Below are positions 23,668 through 35,424 of a DNA stretch of 64,000 bases, piece by piece. The stretch comes from Ceratotherium simum simum. Taxonomy: Eukaryota; Chordata; Mammalia; Perissodactyla; Rhinocerotidae. Each line of letters starts with the position of its first letter. Position 1 is the stretch's first letter. The position numbers and the translations under genes were made by a program. The stretch covers positions 20,824,413 through 20,888,412 of the forward strand of contig NW_004454180.1 in the NCBI RefSeq assembly GCF_000283155.1, written 5' to 3'. The notes beneath the pieces are model-generated. The model saw only the letters and a program-made list of their open reading frames with translations. It was not told the origin of the DNA and ran no database searches.

Positions 23668-24242
23668 TGTAGGGGACGAAGAAATATTCCTCTGCCCTCT
23701 AGGTTCTTCCGGCTGGTCTAAGAATTAAATTGACAGGACACAGAATAAGAGGAGACAATCAAACAAAATTTAATGACATGTATACATGGGAAAAACCCTG
23801 GAAACTGAGTAAATCACCAAAATGGTGGAAGCCACCACCTTAAATACCATCCTCAGCTAAAGACAAAGGAGGATGTTGGGAGTAGTGGTTTGGGACTTCA
23901 AAGGGGAGGAAAGCAAGTCACGTGAAGATGGAAAAGCAAACGTTTGGTCAACAAATGTTTCCCATGCCATATAGAGACAGTGGAACATGGGGAGGACTTG
24001 GATCAAATGGGTCTTGCTAGGTTCCTTCTTGTCTACCTTACCTAGTGCATATTATATGATAGTGATCTATGGTGACAGCTCCTTCCTGGAACAGGCCTTC
24101 CATCTTAAATTCTTAGGTACTTAGGGGGTAGATCAAAGTTTCTTCCTGAAGAAAGAAGAAAATAATCTTAAAAATAATCAGCCCAAAATAATGATCAAGC
24201 CAAAGAGATACATTTTGGGGTGGCAAGTTCTCCTCCCCTACA
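23668..24242 (-). mobile_element. Solo LTR, ERV1-like
   Basis: The edges form a matched terminal pair: tgtagggg at 23668 and cccctaca ending at 24242, so the minus-strand LTR begins TGTAGGGG and ends CCCCTACA. Flanking gcat and gtat would be a 4-bp target duplication with one change, the size typical of ERV1. Promoter parts on the minus strand: a TATA-like tatttaa (complement of 23840-23846) and attaaa (complement of 23769-23774). About 575 bp, with no retroviral coding sequence beside it. Its right part (aataatcagcccaaaataat, then ccaaagagatacattttggg) is also present at 55829-55880, so a related LTR lies there. Confidence 0.8.
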
Positions 24243-26184
24243 GTATATACCGGGTCTGTACGTTCCAGAGCCTCAGGTGCCTACTCATGTGATACATATT
24301 GGGGGGATTCAATGTTGCCTCTTGCTCTTGGCCACGTTAGTCTCGGATCTGAGGGTTAGAGAAATTGCAGCAAATGCAATTTTAATGCATTTTCAGAGTT
24401 TGACACCGCCACTCACTTGCCAAGTGAAAGCTTTTTGATGTAAGCTCGTCAGTGGCACTTTGAAGTAAGCTTGTCAGTGACACTTTGTGCCTTTTGAACG
24501 TCTGGGAGAGCAGGTAAATGATCTAAGTGGGACATCCACACAGAGGGCTGCTCAACTCCTCCTCTAAGTTGTCACTAAGATAGGGGCCAGATCCTATGTG
24601 GGTGTGGAGGTCACATCCAGGTTCGGTTTGCTTGTGATTTGGGCTGGGAGGTGAGGGGGTTGATGGTTGGAGGAGTCAAGGCGAGTTTCTAGCATGCAGG
24701 ATAAGTAAAAGAAGTTCAGGCTCACACTGTACTTGGTACGCAATCAGCTTAATCTAATATTTGAAGCAGGCAATGTTGGACTTGGCCTTTTCCACTGCCC
24801 CCTAACCACAACCGGCCAGCCCTTTGTCAGTCTTCTGCTCCTGATCCGTATATCATTTTGCCACTACCTAACTGAAAACAAAAATGGTATTAGATAATGG
24901 CTTAAGCTGCAAGCCTCTTCAGAGATGTCAGTAAGGCACACTGGAGGTCTTCCTCAAAAGATTTCCAGACTGAGGGAAGTGAGTATTGAAAGGGGAATGA
25001 CTGACCTGAACAGTGGGTATATTGGAGAACGGTCTGTACCCAGTCCTCCTCACCCAGCGACCTCCTTTTGATGGTGACAGAACTTGTGACTGAGGAGCTG
25101 GAATCATGGCTCAGGTGTTATTATTTATCCCTGTCAATCAAACCTTTCTCTCCTTTCCTCAGGTGACCTACTTTTAATGTGAATATATAGTCTGGCTGTG
25201 CGCTTTTCCTGCTATGCTAATGGACAGTTTTTGGAGAGAGAAGAACAAACAGTGATGTGTTCGTTTTGAAAATAATTGCTTCAGGAGCAAGTTTTTTAAA
25301 ATAACAGCTTTGCATATGTGATGGGAGAAAATTGATATACAAAAAAAGTTTTCTAAAGGGTTTATACTTAGCTTGAAAGTCTCTGAAAAAAAAATTTAGA
25401 AAGGGAAAATGAGCACATAATCCCAGATCTCCTTGAAGTCGGCAGGCTTTCTGCTTAGATGCGAGGATCCGCAGGACTGTTGAGTCCCTGATTTCTAGAG
25501 GATGCAGCTGGCATCTCATACCCCCAAAGAAGCCAGGAGCTTGGGTCTCCTGCCTGGCTATGCACATAAAGAGGTGGATGACGTCCACAGTGACCATGTC
25601 ATTACTCACAGTCCACACTCGAAGACTTTTGAAAGTGAAAGTGAGTGCTATTCATAACTGCATGGGGACAGCGAGAGTAAGCCAAGCCTGTTTCCCAGAC
25701 AAATTGAGACGTATGATCTCCCTAGCATTGCTCCCTGTCTAGGCGGGTAGCTTGACTTTTTAGTACTTACTGGATCTACTGGCTTCAGCAAAGGACAGGT
25801 TAGTTTCTCCCAAAGAACACTGCACAGGGGATGGTGTATGCCACTACAGACAGGGTCTGGCAGAATCACTGGCTCCTCTGCTATACTGGGTTCTGATCCT
25901 TCTTGTGAAGAAAGAGGCTAGAACAATTTATGAGTACATCGAAAAAGAAGAGTGGTCTGAGTAACGAATAGATGTAGACCCAGGCCGGGAACTATTGGAT
26001 TTTATCAGAAGTCTTCCGAAGTCAATCTGAGGAAGCAACTCATCATTTCATGGCCTCCCACCAGCTCCTACCAAGTACCTAGGATGGGCACTGGGAAATT
26101 TGCTATGGGCAAATGATTTATGTAGCACTTGCTACTAATGTGTGGGTGGGCACATTCTGACTTAGCAGTTTGGGACAAGTGTCC
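24243..26184. other. Non-coding, unassigned
   Basis: No gene recognised. The 133-codon minus ORF at 25217-25618 has no domain I can name. The block around 25620-25740 (gtgagtgctattcataactg, then gtttcccagacaaattgag) looks like a fragment of an interspersed repeat, but I cannot assign the family. Confidence 0.4.
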
Positions 26185-26395
26185 TGAGAGCCTCTGGACT
26201 CAGACTGTCTGGGTGTTAATCTCAACTCAATCACTTACTACCTGGGAGAGCAAGGCACTTAATTGTCCTGTGCCTCAGCTTTCTCAACCATGAGATGCCA
26301 ATAATAATACTTACAGCACAGGCTCCTGTAAAGGGTTATAAATTTGTAACAGTGCCTGGAAAGGAATGTTAACTGGGAGCAATAAAAGGTCCCTA
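26185..26395 (+). repeat. MIR SINE, nearly complete
   Basis: Clear sense MIR: ctctggactcagactgtctg, atctcaactcaatcacttac, tgtgcctcagctttctcaac, catgagatgccaataataat, aacagtgcctggaaagg. All landmarks are in order. Confidence 0.85.
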
Positions 26396-27640
26396 CACCC
26401 TCAGATCATTACAAGGAGCAGAGCTGGAACAGCTGCAGCCCATTAGACAACCCTCATCTTTGAATACCTGTGTTTTACCATCTCCTGGTGTAATTTAGCG
26501 TAACCATTTTTCTGCCCCATTACCAGGAGCTTGGTAAGGTGCCCATTCCCAGCTGGGAGTCTGGATAGGGGACATAAACCCTTAACAGACTCATTAAGAG
26601 TTTGCTGAAGTCACTGGTAAGTCCCTTGTCTCAACTAGGCCTAATTTTGGTTCTTTTGAGATGAGCAATGGGACAGAAATTGCAGCACATCAAGATGTCT
26701 AGAAGCCATTCAAAGAATTATTCTGCTGCCTTTTTATTCTCTACTCAAAATAGTATTACACGCCACTCAGATATCACCACGTTAGTTTTAGTCCACTTGT
26801 GAGGTAAATTCTTCCAAAAGCGTTGGCAGATTTTTCTCCCCACCTTTGTGGGGGCACAGTCACAGACAAACTTGTCTACCGTAAGGATCTTTCTAGGTCA
26901 ACTATTTCCTGGCTCCTTTTATTATCCCTGAGGACAGAAATGGGTTGAGTTCAATAACCAGCTCCATCTTTTGAGGCTAACATTAAAAAATAAGCTGGCG
27001 GGCTTTTAGAACTAAGATTCTCAGAGGAACTTTGCAAACACATACTCCATCTGCAACAACAATGGAAAATTTATCTTTCTGAGAACAGATATATACAAAT
27101 CCCGGTGTGATTTTCGTGAGAACAAAAGCTAACTATCACAATTTATTATTTCCTTGAAAAAAGGAAAAGAACTTAAAATATATGGAGAGAGTTAAGAGAA
27201 CTTTCAAGCCTATGAAATGGAATTTAAGATTTTAGTGAAACTGCTGTACCAGAATATCTGTGGAAATGCATAAGATGGAGTCAACTTTAAGGTTTTTTTC
27301 CTTCTCCTTCCACATAATGTTGATATACCAGGGATCAGCAGAAGTGGGCCCATTTGATAAACGCTCAAAGTGGAAGACATTGTAGCTCTAGCTTCAGCTA
27401 CCTTCCACCAGGGTGTTCTGACCTCAGAATTAGGGTCTCAGTGAGATCCAGGTTATCCCAGGGCTACCTTGGAAGTGAGGAATCCTGGGAAGTTCATCAC
27501 CTAGCTGCACTGTGCTCCATGACACCACTATGGCTACTCCCCGATTTTCCTACAGGGAAGATAGGGCTGCTGATCAGCCCCCAAATTCCTGGAGGCTTAA
27601 TTTTAGCTCTGCCCTGGTGTCCCCTTATTTGACACTGTGG
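26396..27640. other. Non-coding, nothing recognised
   Basis: No gene or repeat could be assigned with support. Confidence 0.45.
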
Positions 27641-28165
27641 TCTTCATGTCTAGGCATATCGTTCCTTCCTTGCCTTGTTAGTTTTTGGTGTTGGCTTCAT
27701 TAGCCTTCCTGCTCCCTTCTACATTCTCTCCAGTGTTGCGGAGGCTAGACGCCTGGAAACTGCTCTTCCTATACTTCCTCGCCAGCAGGCTTCTGGTTTA
27801 TGTTCTAATCAATGAGAGGGTCTCACATGATGTTGGGTTGGAAGAGGGTGGAAGAAGAAAAGCCATGCGTTCTCCAGCAGTGGTGAGCAGGCACACGGGC
27901 GTCAGCAGACAGCAGCTGTGGGATTTTGACAGTGATTTTGGGTTGTCCACCTGTGATTCAACAATGGTGGGTCCCTGCCATTCTTGTACATTCAGCTGGC
28001 TGAAAGCTAGCAGAGGCCATCCTGACCGTTCCTCTCCTGCCTTCCTCAGCCCCTCCAATTGTTTTGTGAGTCTCTGATACTTGGTATTAAATTATTTTCT
28101 GTGTAAAATATTAGAGTGGTTTCTGTTTTCCAAACCAAACTATGATTGATAAAGTAGCCAAGTTT
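27641..28165 (+). repeat. Unclassified interspersed repeat, LTR-like 3' end
   Basis: A GC-richer block whose right end (ttggtattaaattattttct, then gtggtttctgttttccaaac and ctatgattgata) resembles the ends of old LTR or MER-type repeats. ORFs of 130 codons (27685-28077, plus) and 86 codons (27798-28058, minus) overlap in opposite directions. The 130-residue product begins with a hydrophobic stretch but matches no family I know. Not called as a gene. Confidence 0.4.
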
Positions 28166-28384
28166 TAGATAGTCCTTGTCGAGACTAAACTGTAAAGCCC
28201 TTTGGATACCAACTTGAGCAATTAGCCCCACACGCTACACTTTATGGTGACCAGAGACCTCCTCTTACCTCCTCTCAGTTTCCAGCCTTGAGACGCAGGA
28301 GTCCACCAGGCAGGCACACCCAGCCTGTTCTCTACATGAAGATGAAGGAATCTATTTTTTCTACTTTTCCTGATACCATCCCTC

Positions 28385-28500
28385 TGAGAGGTATTATCAT
28401 TTTCCCTAACTTAATAGAAAAGGAAACTGAGGGTCAGAGAGATTCAGTAGTAAAAATGTTGCTTAGAGGCAGAAGTCTGACTTGAACTAGCTTCTTTTAC
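28385..28500 (-). repeat. MIR SINE fragment
   Basis: Antisense core: gaggtattatcattttccct, gaaaaggaaactgagggtca, gagagattcagtagtaaaaa, then gaagtctgacttgaactagc. Confidence 0.7.
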
Positions 28501-28684
28501 CACACCTTGGAGTTCTCGTCTGGAACAGACCTTCTAGGAATCCCCTAAATCTAATTCTAATCTTCTCTTTCTCTCTATTTGACTCTCGTTATATATTGTG
28601 GTCAAATTAAAAAATTTGCCTTCTAGAATACTTTTTAACTATGAAAGAAAAAAACTGAAATGGTAGTAGTGATATTAGAAAGTA

Positions 28685-28895
28685 TCACTTATTAAGCAGT
28701 TACAAGCATCAGACACTGTGCTGAGTATTTTAATTGCTCATTTAATCATTAAACTAATCCAGGTAGTCATTCATTTTTATCATCTCTCTTTTACAAAAAT
28801 AAAAACTGAGACTCAACAGAGGTTACATCCAAGGTCATATAGTTAGTTTGTAGCAAAGCCAGATGGAAACTCTGGTCTCTCTAACCCCAATGCTT
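28685..28895 (-). repeat. MIR SINE fragment
   Basis: Antisense MIR: ttattaagcagttacaagca, cagacactgtgctgagtatt, ttacaaaaataaaaactgag, ggttacatccaaggtcatat. A second MIR within 400 bp of the one at 28385, in the same orientation. Confidence 0.75.
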
Positions 28896-29413
28896 CTGTT
28901 GCTTCATTTCATAAACATTTTTGAGCACTCACAACAAGTACCACACAAAAGTCAGTGCAGAGCAGGAAATGAGGAGGTGGGTGACGGAGGCCAGTTTGAA
29001 AAATTGGTGGTAACTAACAGGTACACACATCCCATCAATAAGTTGTTATGATTATTCAAGAATGAAATAAAAGTATTTTTCTTTGAATCTATGTGTCTTA
29101 GTTTTTCAAATAGCTACAAATCTGTCAGGATATAGATAATCATTAACTACTTTGAAACTATTTAATAAATGGAACTCTTTGGTTTATGGATGCTCTGAAA
29201 AAACCACTGTGATACTAAGGATGCCATGAACTGAGAAAGCTTGGGAAACTCTGGGCTATGGGATAGAAGTGAAATAAATTTCAACTTTAAATTTACTGAT
29301 GTGGTCTTAAAATTTAATCAGTTGTTCTAAATTTTAGGTTTTCTCCTTTTCTTAAAGCACATCTCAGTCCTCATTAAATGTATGTGCTCTATGCTTTGCT
29401 TAAAAATTTTCCT
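28896..29413. other. Non-coding, nothing recognised
   Basis: No supportable element before the ERE at 29430. Confidence 0.45.
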
Positions 29414-29429
29414 AAAATCACAGAGATAC

Positions 29430-29723
29430 TGGTCCGGCCCCGTGGCTTAGCGGTTAAGTGCGCTTGCTCCGCTACTGGCGGCCCGGGTTCGGATCCCGGG
29501 CGTGCACGGACGCACCGCTTCTCCGGCCATGCTGAGGCCGCGGCCCACATACAGCAACTAGAAGGATGTGCAACTATGACATACAACTATCCACTGGGGC
29601 TTTGGGGAACAAAAGGAGGAGGATTGGCAATAGAGTTAGCTCAGAGCCGGTCTTCCTCAGCAAAAAAAGGAAGATTAGCATGGATGTTAGTTCAGGGCTG
29701 ATCTTCCTCACACACACACACAC
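29430..29723 (+). mobile_element. Young full-length ERE SINE with two-module tail
   Basis: Head tccggccccgtggcttagcg. A box tggcttagcggtt at 29443-29455 and B box ggttcggatcc at 29486-29496. Middle catacagcaactagaaggat; then two tail modules (ggaggattggcaatagagtt...cggtcttcctcagc and ggaagattagcatggatgtt...gatcttcctca) and a (CA)8 end at 29709-29724. The target-site duplication is aaaatcacagagatac at 29414-29429 against aaaagcacagagatac at 29724-29739. CpG-rich head. The 107-codon plus ORF and the 65-codon minus ORF over it are products of the SINE, not genes. Confidence 0.95.
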
Positions 29724-29739
29724 AAAAGCACAGAGATAC

Positions 29740-30586
29740 AAAGAAACACAGATAGGGGTTCTTGTTAATACAGTGATGCAGCTTCCAATGGCTATTACTA
29801 GTCTTGCACAGCTTTTTCATTTTGCAAACCTTTATTAAAATGGCACTTTTGTAGGGAAATTCATTATAAAAAAAGGGGTTGGGTGTTCAGAGCCATGATT
29901 TGGACGAAGAATGGTTTCTTTAGAGAAGGCTCTGGTCTTAATCCATCGTTGTGTGTTGATGAGCCGTTGTGTGTTGAGGTCGTCCACTAGAGACACTGCA
30001 GGTCATCAGGTGTTTGTTCTCCATCCTTTTCCCACAGAGAGCCTCGGCCTTGAGGAAAGGCCCCAAACTCATGCGCTGCCAATGATTTTCTAAAATTGTT
30101 CCCCTAAACATTCACGTCCCGTTTATTCCTATAAAGAACTTATACAGTACAGTAGTATTTGGCATTACTTTTTTCTAAAAGGTAAATGAACTTGTGCTTA
30201 CCTGAATTTATTCTCTTGCTGATCAATTAATTCTGTGTACAGAAATTGTGAGTTTTCTGATATCATTCTCGCAGAAATTCCTCAGAGTTTATGAGCCAAT
30301 GCAATCTTGTTCTAAGCAATTTCCGGACACTCAGTTTAAACTAAATACATCTGGTCTTATGGCCATTTTTTTGTTAAACCATTGTTAGTGGTATCCTTCA
30401 AAACCCCTGAGTTCTCCCTCAGTCTCAAAGCACTGAACAAGCTCATAAGATGGTAAAGGGTAAAGCCTTTTTCGAAAGGGAGAAATGGAGGTGCCGAGAG
30501 ACTTAATAAAGTACTTATGGGAACAGGGTTAGTCCTGACTCAAATCACATATAGAAGTGGCACATTTATCTTTCAAGTCTCAGTTT
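29740..30586. other. Non-coding, nothing recognised
   Basis: No gene or repeat assigned. Confidence 0.45.
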
Positions 30587-30602
30587 CAATGTCATTTCTT
30601 TT

Positions 30603-30853
30603 CTTCTTCTTTTTTTCTTGAGGAAGATCAGCCCTGAGCTAACATCTGTTACTAATCCTCCTGTTTTTTCTGAGGAAGATTGGCCCTGGGCTAACATCCA
30701 TGCCCATCTTCCTTTACTTTATATGTGGGATGCTTACCACACCATGGCTTGATAAGTGGTACATAGGTCCGTGTGTGGGATCCGAACCCGCAAACCCTGG
30801 GCTGCCAAAGCAGAGTGTGCTAACTTAACCGCTGTGCCACTGGGCTAGACCCA
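30603..30853 (-). mobile_element. ERE-type SINE, two-module tail
   Basis: Pyrimidine-rich start, modules gaggaagatcagccctgagc and gaggaagattggccctgggc, then tgggatgcttaccacaccat and an inverted head ending ctgtgccactgggctagacc. Target-site duplication caatgtcatttcttt at 30587-30601 against caatatcatttcttt at 30854-30868, one mismatch. Confidence 0.93.
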
Positions 30854-31028
30854 CAATATCATTTCTTTAATGAAGGCTTTCATTTATCCACAGACCTGTT
30901 TAGCAACCTCTATGCCCCATAGCCCTCCGCCTTGTGAAACACTCAGCTTTGAGCAGGGATTCACAGGTGTATGGGCCTCTTCTCCAGTAGACTCCAAGTC
31001 CCCTTGGGCTTAGTCCCAAAGGTTTTCT

Positions 31029-31350
31029 TTTTTTTATTTTTATTTTTATTTTTATTTTTTTTTTTGTGAGGAAGATCAGCCCTGAGCTAATATCCGTGCT
31101 AATCCTCCTCTTTTTGCTGAGGAAGACTGGCTCTGAGCTAACATCTATTGCCAATCCTCCTCCTTTTTTTGTTCCCCCAAAGCCCCAGTAGATAGTTGTA
31201 TGTCATAGTTCTACATCCTTCTAGTTGCTGTATGTGAGACACGGCCTCAGCATGGCCGGAGAAGCGGTGCGTCGGTGCGCGCCCGGGATCCGAACCAGGG
31301 CCGCCAGTAGCGGAGCACATGCACTTAACCGATAAGCCATGGGGCCGGCC
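31029..31350 (-). mobile_element. Young full-length ERE SINE, minus strand
   Basis: Starts with an expanded ttttta-type tail (31029-31065), two modules (gaggaagatcagccctgagc and gaggaagactggctctgagc), ccccagtagatagttgtatg, then a CpG-rich head ending aagccatggggccggccc. Target-site duplication cccaaaggttttct at 31015-31028 against cccgaaggttttct at 31351-31364. It lies 1.3 kb from the plus-strand copy at 29430, giving a near full-length inverted SINE pair. The minus-strand ORFs of 82-84 codons over it are artefacts. Confidence 0.95.
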
Positions 31351-31402
31351 CCCGAAGGTTTTCTGATATTCCCGTACCTCTAGCATTTAGCACCCTGCCT
31401 GG

Positions 31403-31510
31403 TGCATCTGTGGAAGGAAGGGAGAGAGGGAGATGAAGGAAAAAAGGATAGAAGAGAGGAAGGGAGGAAAGAACAAAAGAAAAAAGAGAGAGAAATTAAG
31501 GGGAAGGATG
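31403..31510 (+). repeat. Polypurine GGAA/GAGA-rich tract
   Basis: About 105 bp, almost all purine on the plus strand (ggaaggaagggagagaggga and similar), with few interruptions. A low-complexity tract of the kind that can adopt non-B DNA. The 61-codon Glu/Lys-rich ORF over it is a by-product. Confidence 0.8.
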
Positions 31511-31949
31511 GGTCCAAAAGTTCTTTGTTGAAATCTGTGATGACTGTAGTAACTAGAAGGACTCAGGACTCTGATTTTAAAGTATGACTTTTCTCATGAT
31601 GGTAACAAAGGACTTTGAATGGCAAAAGGATAACTCTGAAAATGATATCTCTTTGCTGGCCAAGATCTGTGCATGAAAAATAAGGGGAATAGCACCATCA
31701 GTAGTTGAGTAAATCCATCAGCTGTTATATAAAACCTATTACTATTCCCTCACAATAAAAATGTGTAGGCAGAATCGAATGAGTGCCAGGGCTGGTCTGA
31801 AAGAAACAGCAGACAGAATGGCTCAGATAGCCAAGGAAGTCACTCCCAACAGCACTGAAAAGCAAGAGTGACGCCCAAACAAGATATGGTACAAAGATTC
31901 TGAGTTAGACTGCATCAGTCTTTCCCACAATCGCTGTCGACTGATCAGA
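31511..31949. other. Non-coding, nothing recognised
   Basis: No element assigned. Confidence 0.45.
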
Positions 31950-32070
31950 ATTAGCCTCTTGGACTTTCTTTCTTAGAATGTAAGCCCTGAGAAACCAGGG
32001 AGCTTGTTTTTAACTTTGCCTGACTTTTCCTTCCCCCAGATAAACACCCTTCACAATTCCTTTCATCAAA
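31950..32070 (+). repeat. L2 LINE 3'-end fragment
   Basis: cttagaatgtaagccctgag, aaaccagggagcttgttttt correspond to the familiar L2 phrase agaatgtaagctccatgagggcagg. Short and diverged. Confidence 0.55.
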
Positions 32071-32764
32071 AGCTGCTTTAATCAAAGCAGCGATAATGTC
32101 CACTCCCATTTCTCTTATGTGCGAGTTGAAATAATATTTTGGGTTTAACACTTTAACCATCCTCAGAGTCTCCTGAATGAATTAATAGCTACCTGAGTGT
32201 GTATGTCCAATAGGCCAGTGGTGTCCCTTTGATTTATCGACCCAGATCCAGTGATCACCCTATCATCCATTAAATGTAAACCATCAATCAGAGGACTCCT
32301 GGGGAGACAGTCTGATTGGCCTCCTGTGAAATCATTGCTACCTCTTCGAAAAGCAAATAAGCCTCATGCCAGACTCTTTCACATCACCTCATATGAATTG
32401 GCAGAGTCATTAAATTCACTTTTACCACAGTATAAATAATTCAGGTCAGAGAGATTAATTGGCTGATTTTTTAAAGAAAGGAAAACCATAGATTTATAGT
32501 CTTTGCTTGTTAATTTAAAGTGTCATAGAAACCCACGATCTCCAGAACACTAGACTTTCCCTTTCGCTTTGCACAAGCAACAGCAATTAGTAAAAGGGCT
32601 GGGATATAAATTCTGCGAGTGCAGACGGCAGTGAGTTAGAAGACCATTAGAAAGTATGCTGAAGAGGAGTTCATAAGTGTATTCCATATTGGGAGGAAAA
32701 ACTGACACAAAGGAGGCCGCTGAATAATCTACAGTCCCCATGGAGGCCAGTTTCCAGGAGATTT
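32071..32764. other. Non-coding, nothing recognised
   Basis: No element assigned. Confidence 0.45.
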
Positions 32765-32885
32765 AGCAGACTGCAAACTCCTTGAGGGCAAGAGCTGGAT
32801 TTCATTTACCTTTTTTCCTTCACTTCTTCGCCCCCAACCCCCAGGAATAGGTTCTTCCTAAATATTTGTTGGCCAAATTCTTCAC
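32765..32885 (+). repeat. L2 LINE 3'-end fragment
   Basis: ctgcaaactccttgagggca, agagctggatttcatttacc, and the end taaatatttgttggccaaat give a good match to the L2 sense 3' end. Confidence 0.75.
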
Positions 32886-33309
32886 TGTCAAGTCCTTGGG
32901 AGTGTCGTTCACATCTGATATCCATTCCTCTTTACCACTCACTAGCTTACAACAGAGCCTCTTGTGAAATTGCCCTCAATGAAACTGTCCTCAAAACTGA
33001 CAACCTCTTTACAACTAAATTTATTAGTTATTATTTTATTTAACAGCTAAGTTTAATGGTCTGAATTGAATCTTCATCCTTTTTGGTCTACTGTAGTGTT
33101 TAACATCTGACCATCATGATTTCCTTTTCTTCTCCACTGACTTTCGTTGCATTGTGTTATCTGAGGTCCTCAATCCAACCCTCTCCTGGGCTCCTCCATC
33201 CTCTTGTGCATCCTGGAACTGCACATTCTGCAGATCTCTCTCCTTTATCTTCTCCTTGTCCTCTCTCAGAGAGAGTGGCCTCCAGTCTTCATCTGTATAT
33301 CTGACTATT

Positions 33310-33480
33310 GCTTAGGAATGAATCATAGAAGGCAAGTTACTAGGTCTAAAATCTCTCTTGATTCATGTTGCCAATTGCTTTGTAAGAAGGTTATACCAGT
33401 TTATATTCCCACTTGCAGTACATTAGAATGCCCACCTTGCCATACCCACATAGATATAGAATGCCAGATTTAAAATATTT
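33310..33480 (-). mobile_element. L1M 3'-end fragment, antisense
   Basis: Antisense L1 phrases: aagttactaggtctaaaatc, ttgccaattgctttgtaaga, ataccagtttatattcccac, ttgcagtacattagaatgcc, matching the usual gtaccagtttacattcccacc block. Frame lost. Confidence 0.65.
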
Positions 33481-34039
33481 GATCCTTTCTTGGGTGGAAT
33501 TAATACTATAATGGTTTTTCTTATGCAGTTAAGCATCTCAAAATGCTACATGCCCTAAGATGCTCCTGTACTTTCTGCCTGTTTAACGTTGGGCATCTCT
33601 GAGTGAATGCGAAAAGAGAGAAAGTGTCAGTGGGCCAAGAGGTCAGGGGGCCAAAAAAGGACAATTATCAAATTTGGTTCACTTCACAAGATAGTCTCAT
33701 GCTGCTGGGGACTATGACCCACTTTGTGACCCGTGTAGACCTATGAACTCTGAAATTAGGTGCAGAGCCTGGGAGTGAGTTAGTGTTTCCCCACCTTCTT
33801 TAGTGACTTCTGACTTGCTCTAGTCCAGAAAGAGTTTAAGAAGGTGTTGCTCATTGTTTCCTCACTAATAATGCAGCGGGCAGAAATTCTGCCCAGATTT
33901 TGGCTGATCTTCCCTATATATTTAATATGCAGGGCTACTGCCATTATTAGTGACCTTATACTTCTTCCTAAAAGCTGGGAAATGGCATACCAAGCATCTA
34001 CAGTCTGCTGCCATGCAAACCTGGAAAAAATTCTTCAAG
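33481..34039. other. Non-coding, nothing recognised
   Basis: No element assigned. The 73-codon ORF at 33844-34065 has no recognisable domain. Confidence 0.45.
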
Positions 34040-34930
34040 TCCCTCAATTTACTTCAGAAATATAACCAGCAAAAATAATTTATGAAAGATACAATCTTCT
34101 TACAGAAGAATTTACAAAGATAAATAAGACCCATCCTCTGCTTTCAAGTAGTCCATTTAACCTTTAGTTAGAGGTAAAACAGATGTGCAAATGACTAAAG
34201 CATGTACATGACTGTAAGCCAAGTGCCATTAGGTTAAGTCCAAATGGAGAATGTGAATGAAAAATAAAAGAATCATCAGGAAGGAAAACTCATAATCTGA
34301 TGGAAATGGGCAAAGTTTCACAAATAATACGGCATTTGATATAAACGTAAAGGATGGACAAGATTTTCACAAGTAGAATGAAGGTGGGATTTGGGGAAAG
34401 GAGGCAGCTTGTCTGCGGAAATTGTGCACGAGCAAAGATTATGTATGGAGAAGAGCAGCTTCTCTAAGACTGGCAGGTTCATATTCAAATTGTGGATGTT
34501 AAGCGTCAAGATGAAGAGATTGTTTTACATTCAGTGGCCATTGGGAGCCACTGAGAGCCCCTGAGCAAGGAAAGATTTGATGTTGAATTTTATTGTGAAG
34601 TGGTATTCTGACAGCACTGTGAAGTCTAGATTCAAATAGAGAATGGGAGTATGAGGCCAGATTAGAAAGCTGTTATTCCATTAGTCCAGGAAGAGTATAC
34701 TTGAATTAGGGAGACAGGAATGAGAAGAAAAATGGGGAAAGAGATGCAGAAAGCCCTGGTGGAAACAAAAACTAATGACTTAACATTTAATTAAATTTGA
34801 GACTAGTGGATAGATTTCAAGTCCAGGTGCCCAGGAGACTATTAAAATTATGGAGTTATTAATAGACAATGAATGCGGAAGGAGGAAATAATGTAGGAAG
34901 AGAAGTGAGTTTGAATTTGAACATACTGCT
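34040..34930 (-). repeat. L2-derived sequence, antisense, degraded
   Basis: G/A-rich plus strand with antisense L2 phrases: aaataagacccatcctctgc followed by ttcaagtagtcc, then gggagccactgagagcccct, agcaaggaaagatttgatgt, tattccattagtccaggaag. The order follows L2 from its 3' end inward. Identification is by eye and the ends are uncertain. Confidence 0.55.
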
Positions 34931-35424
34931 TTTAATCCATCAGTTTTCATTCATTTATTTGCTAAGTTGGCAATTGAAAAATGAAGGTTTGGGAATTAGG
35001 AGAGAAAAAGCAATCTGATATATTTAGGACCAATTCGCATGATTGATCTTGGGATGAGCACATGACCCAAGATGGGTGAATCCAATTACTTTCTCAGGAA
35101 CAAAAGAAAGGGGTGAATGCCAGTCCCACCTTGCAGACAGCCCCCTGACCTGCAGTGTGGAGCAAACCTGAGAGAATGAAGCTAACACAGAGAGAGGAAG
35201 GGAGGTGAAGGCAGGAGAGAGAGTCTTAGTGGCACTTGAGTCTCTAAAAAATGACTGCATTCGTTTCCATGGTGGAAAGGAGCCTTATAATAAATTTATC
35301 GCCTTGCCTAAACTAGTTTGAAGAGAATTGCTATAATTTGTAACCAAAGAAATCCTGACTATTAACATTATTAAAAAGGCAGAACTAGTCTTAGATATTT
35401 CATTTCAATTTTAAATGTGCCATA
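34931..35424. other. Non-coding, nothing recognised
   Basis: No element assigned. The minus ORF at 35024-35260 (78 codons) has no known domain. Confidence 0.45.

Noticed and set aside
25217..25618. 133-codon minus ORF as a gene
   Set aside because: No domain, start context or conservation evidence is available; the length is plausible for chance in this many kilobases.
27685..28077. 130-codon ORF as a gene
   Set aside because: It overlaps an 86-codon ORF on the other strand, lies in a block that looks like an old interspersed repeat, and has no recognised domain.
29378..29701. 107-codon ORF sharing peptides with ORFs at 31138-31386 and 54153-54395
   Set aside because: The shared peptide comes from the ERE SINE on whichever strand it lies, not from a gene family.
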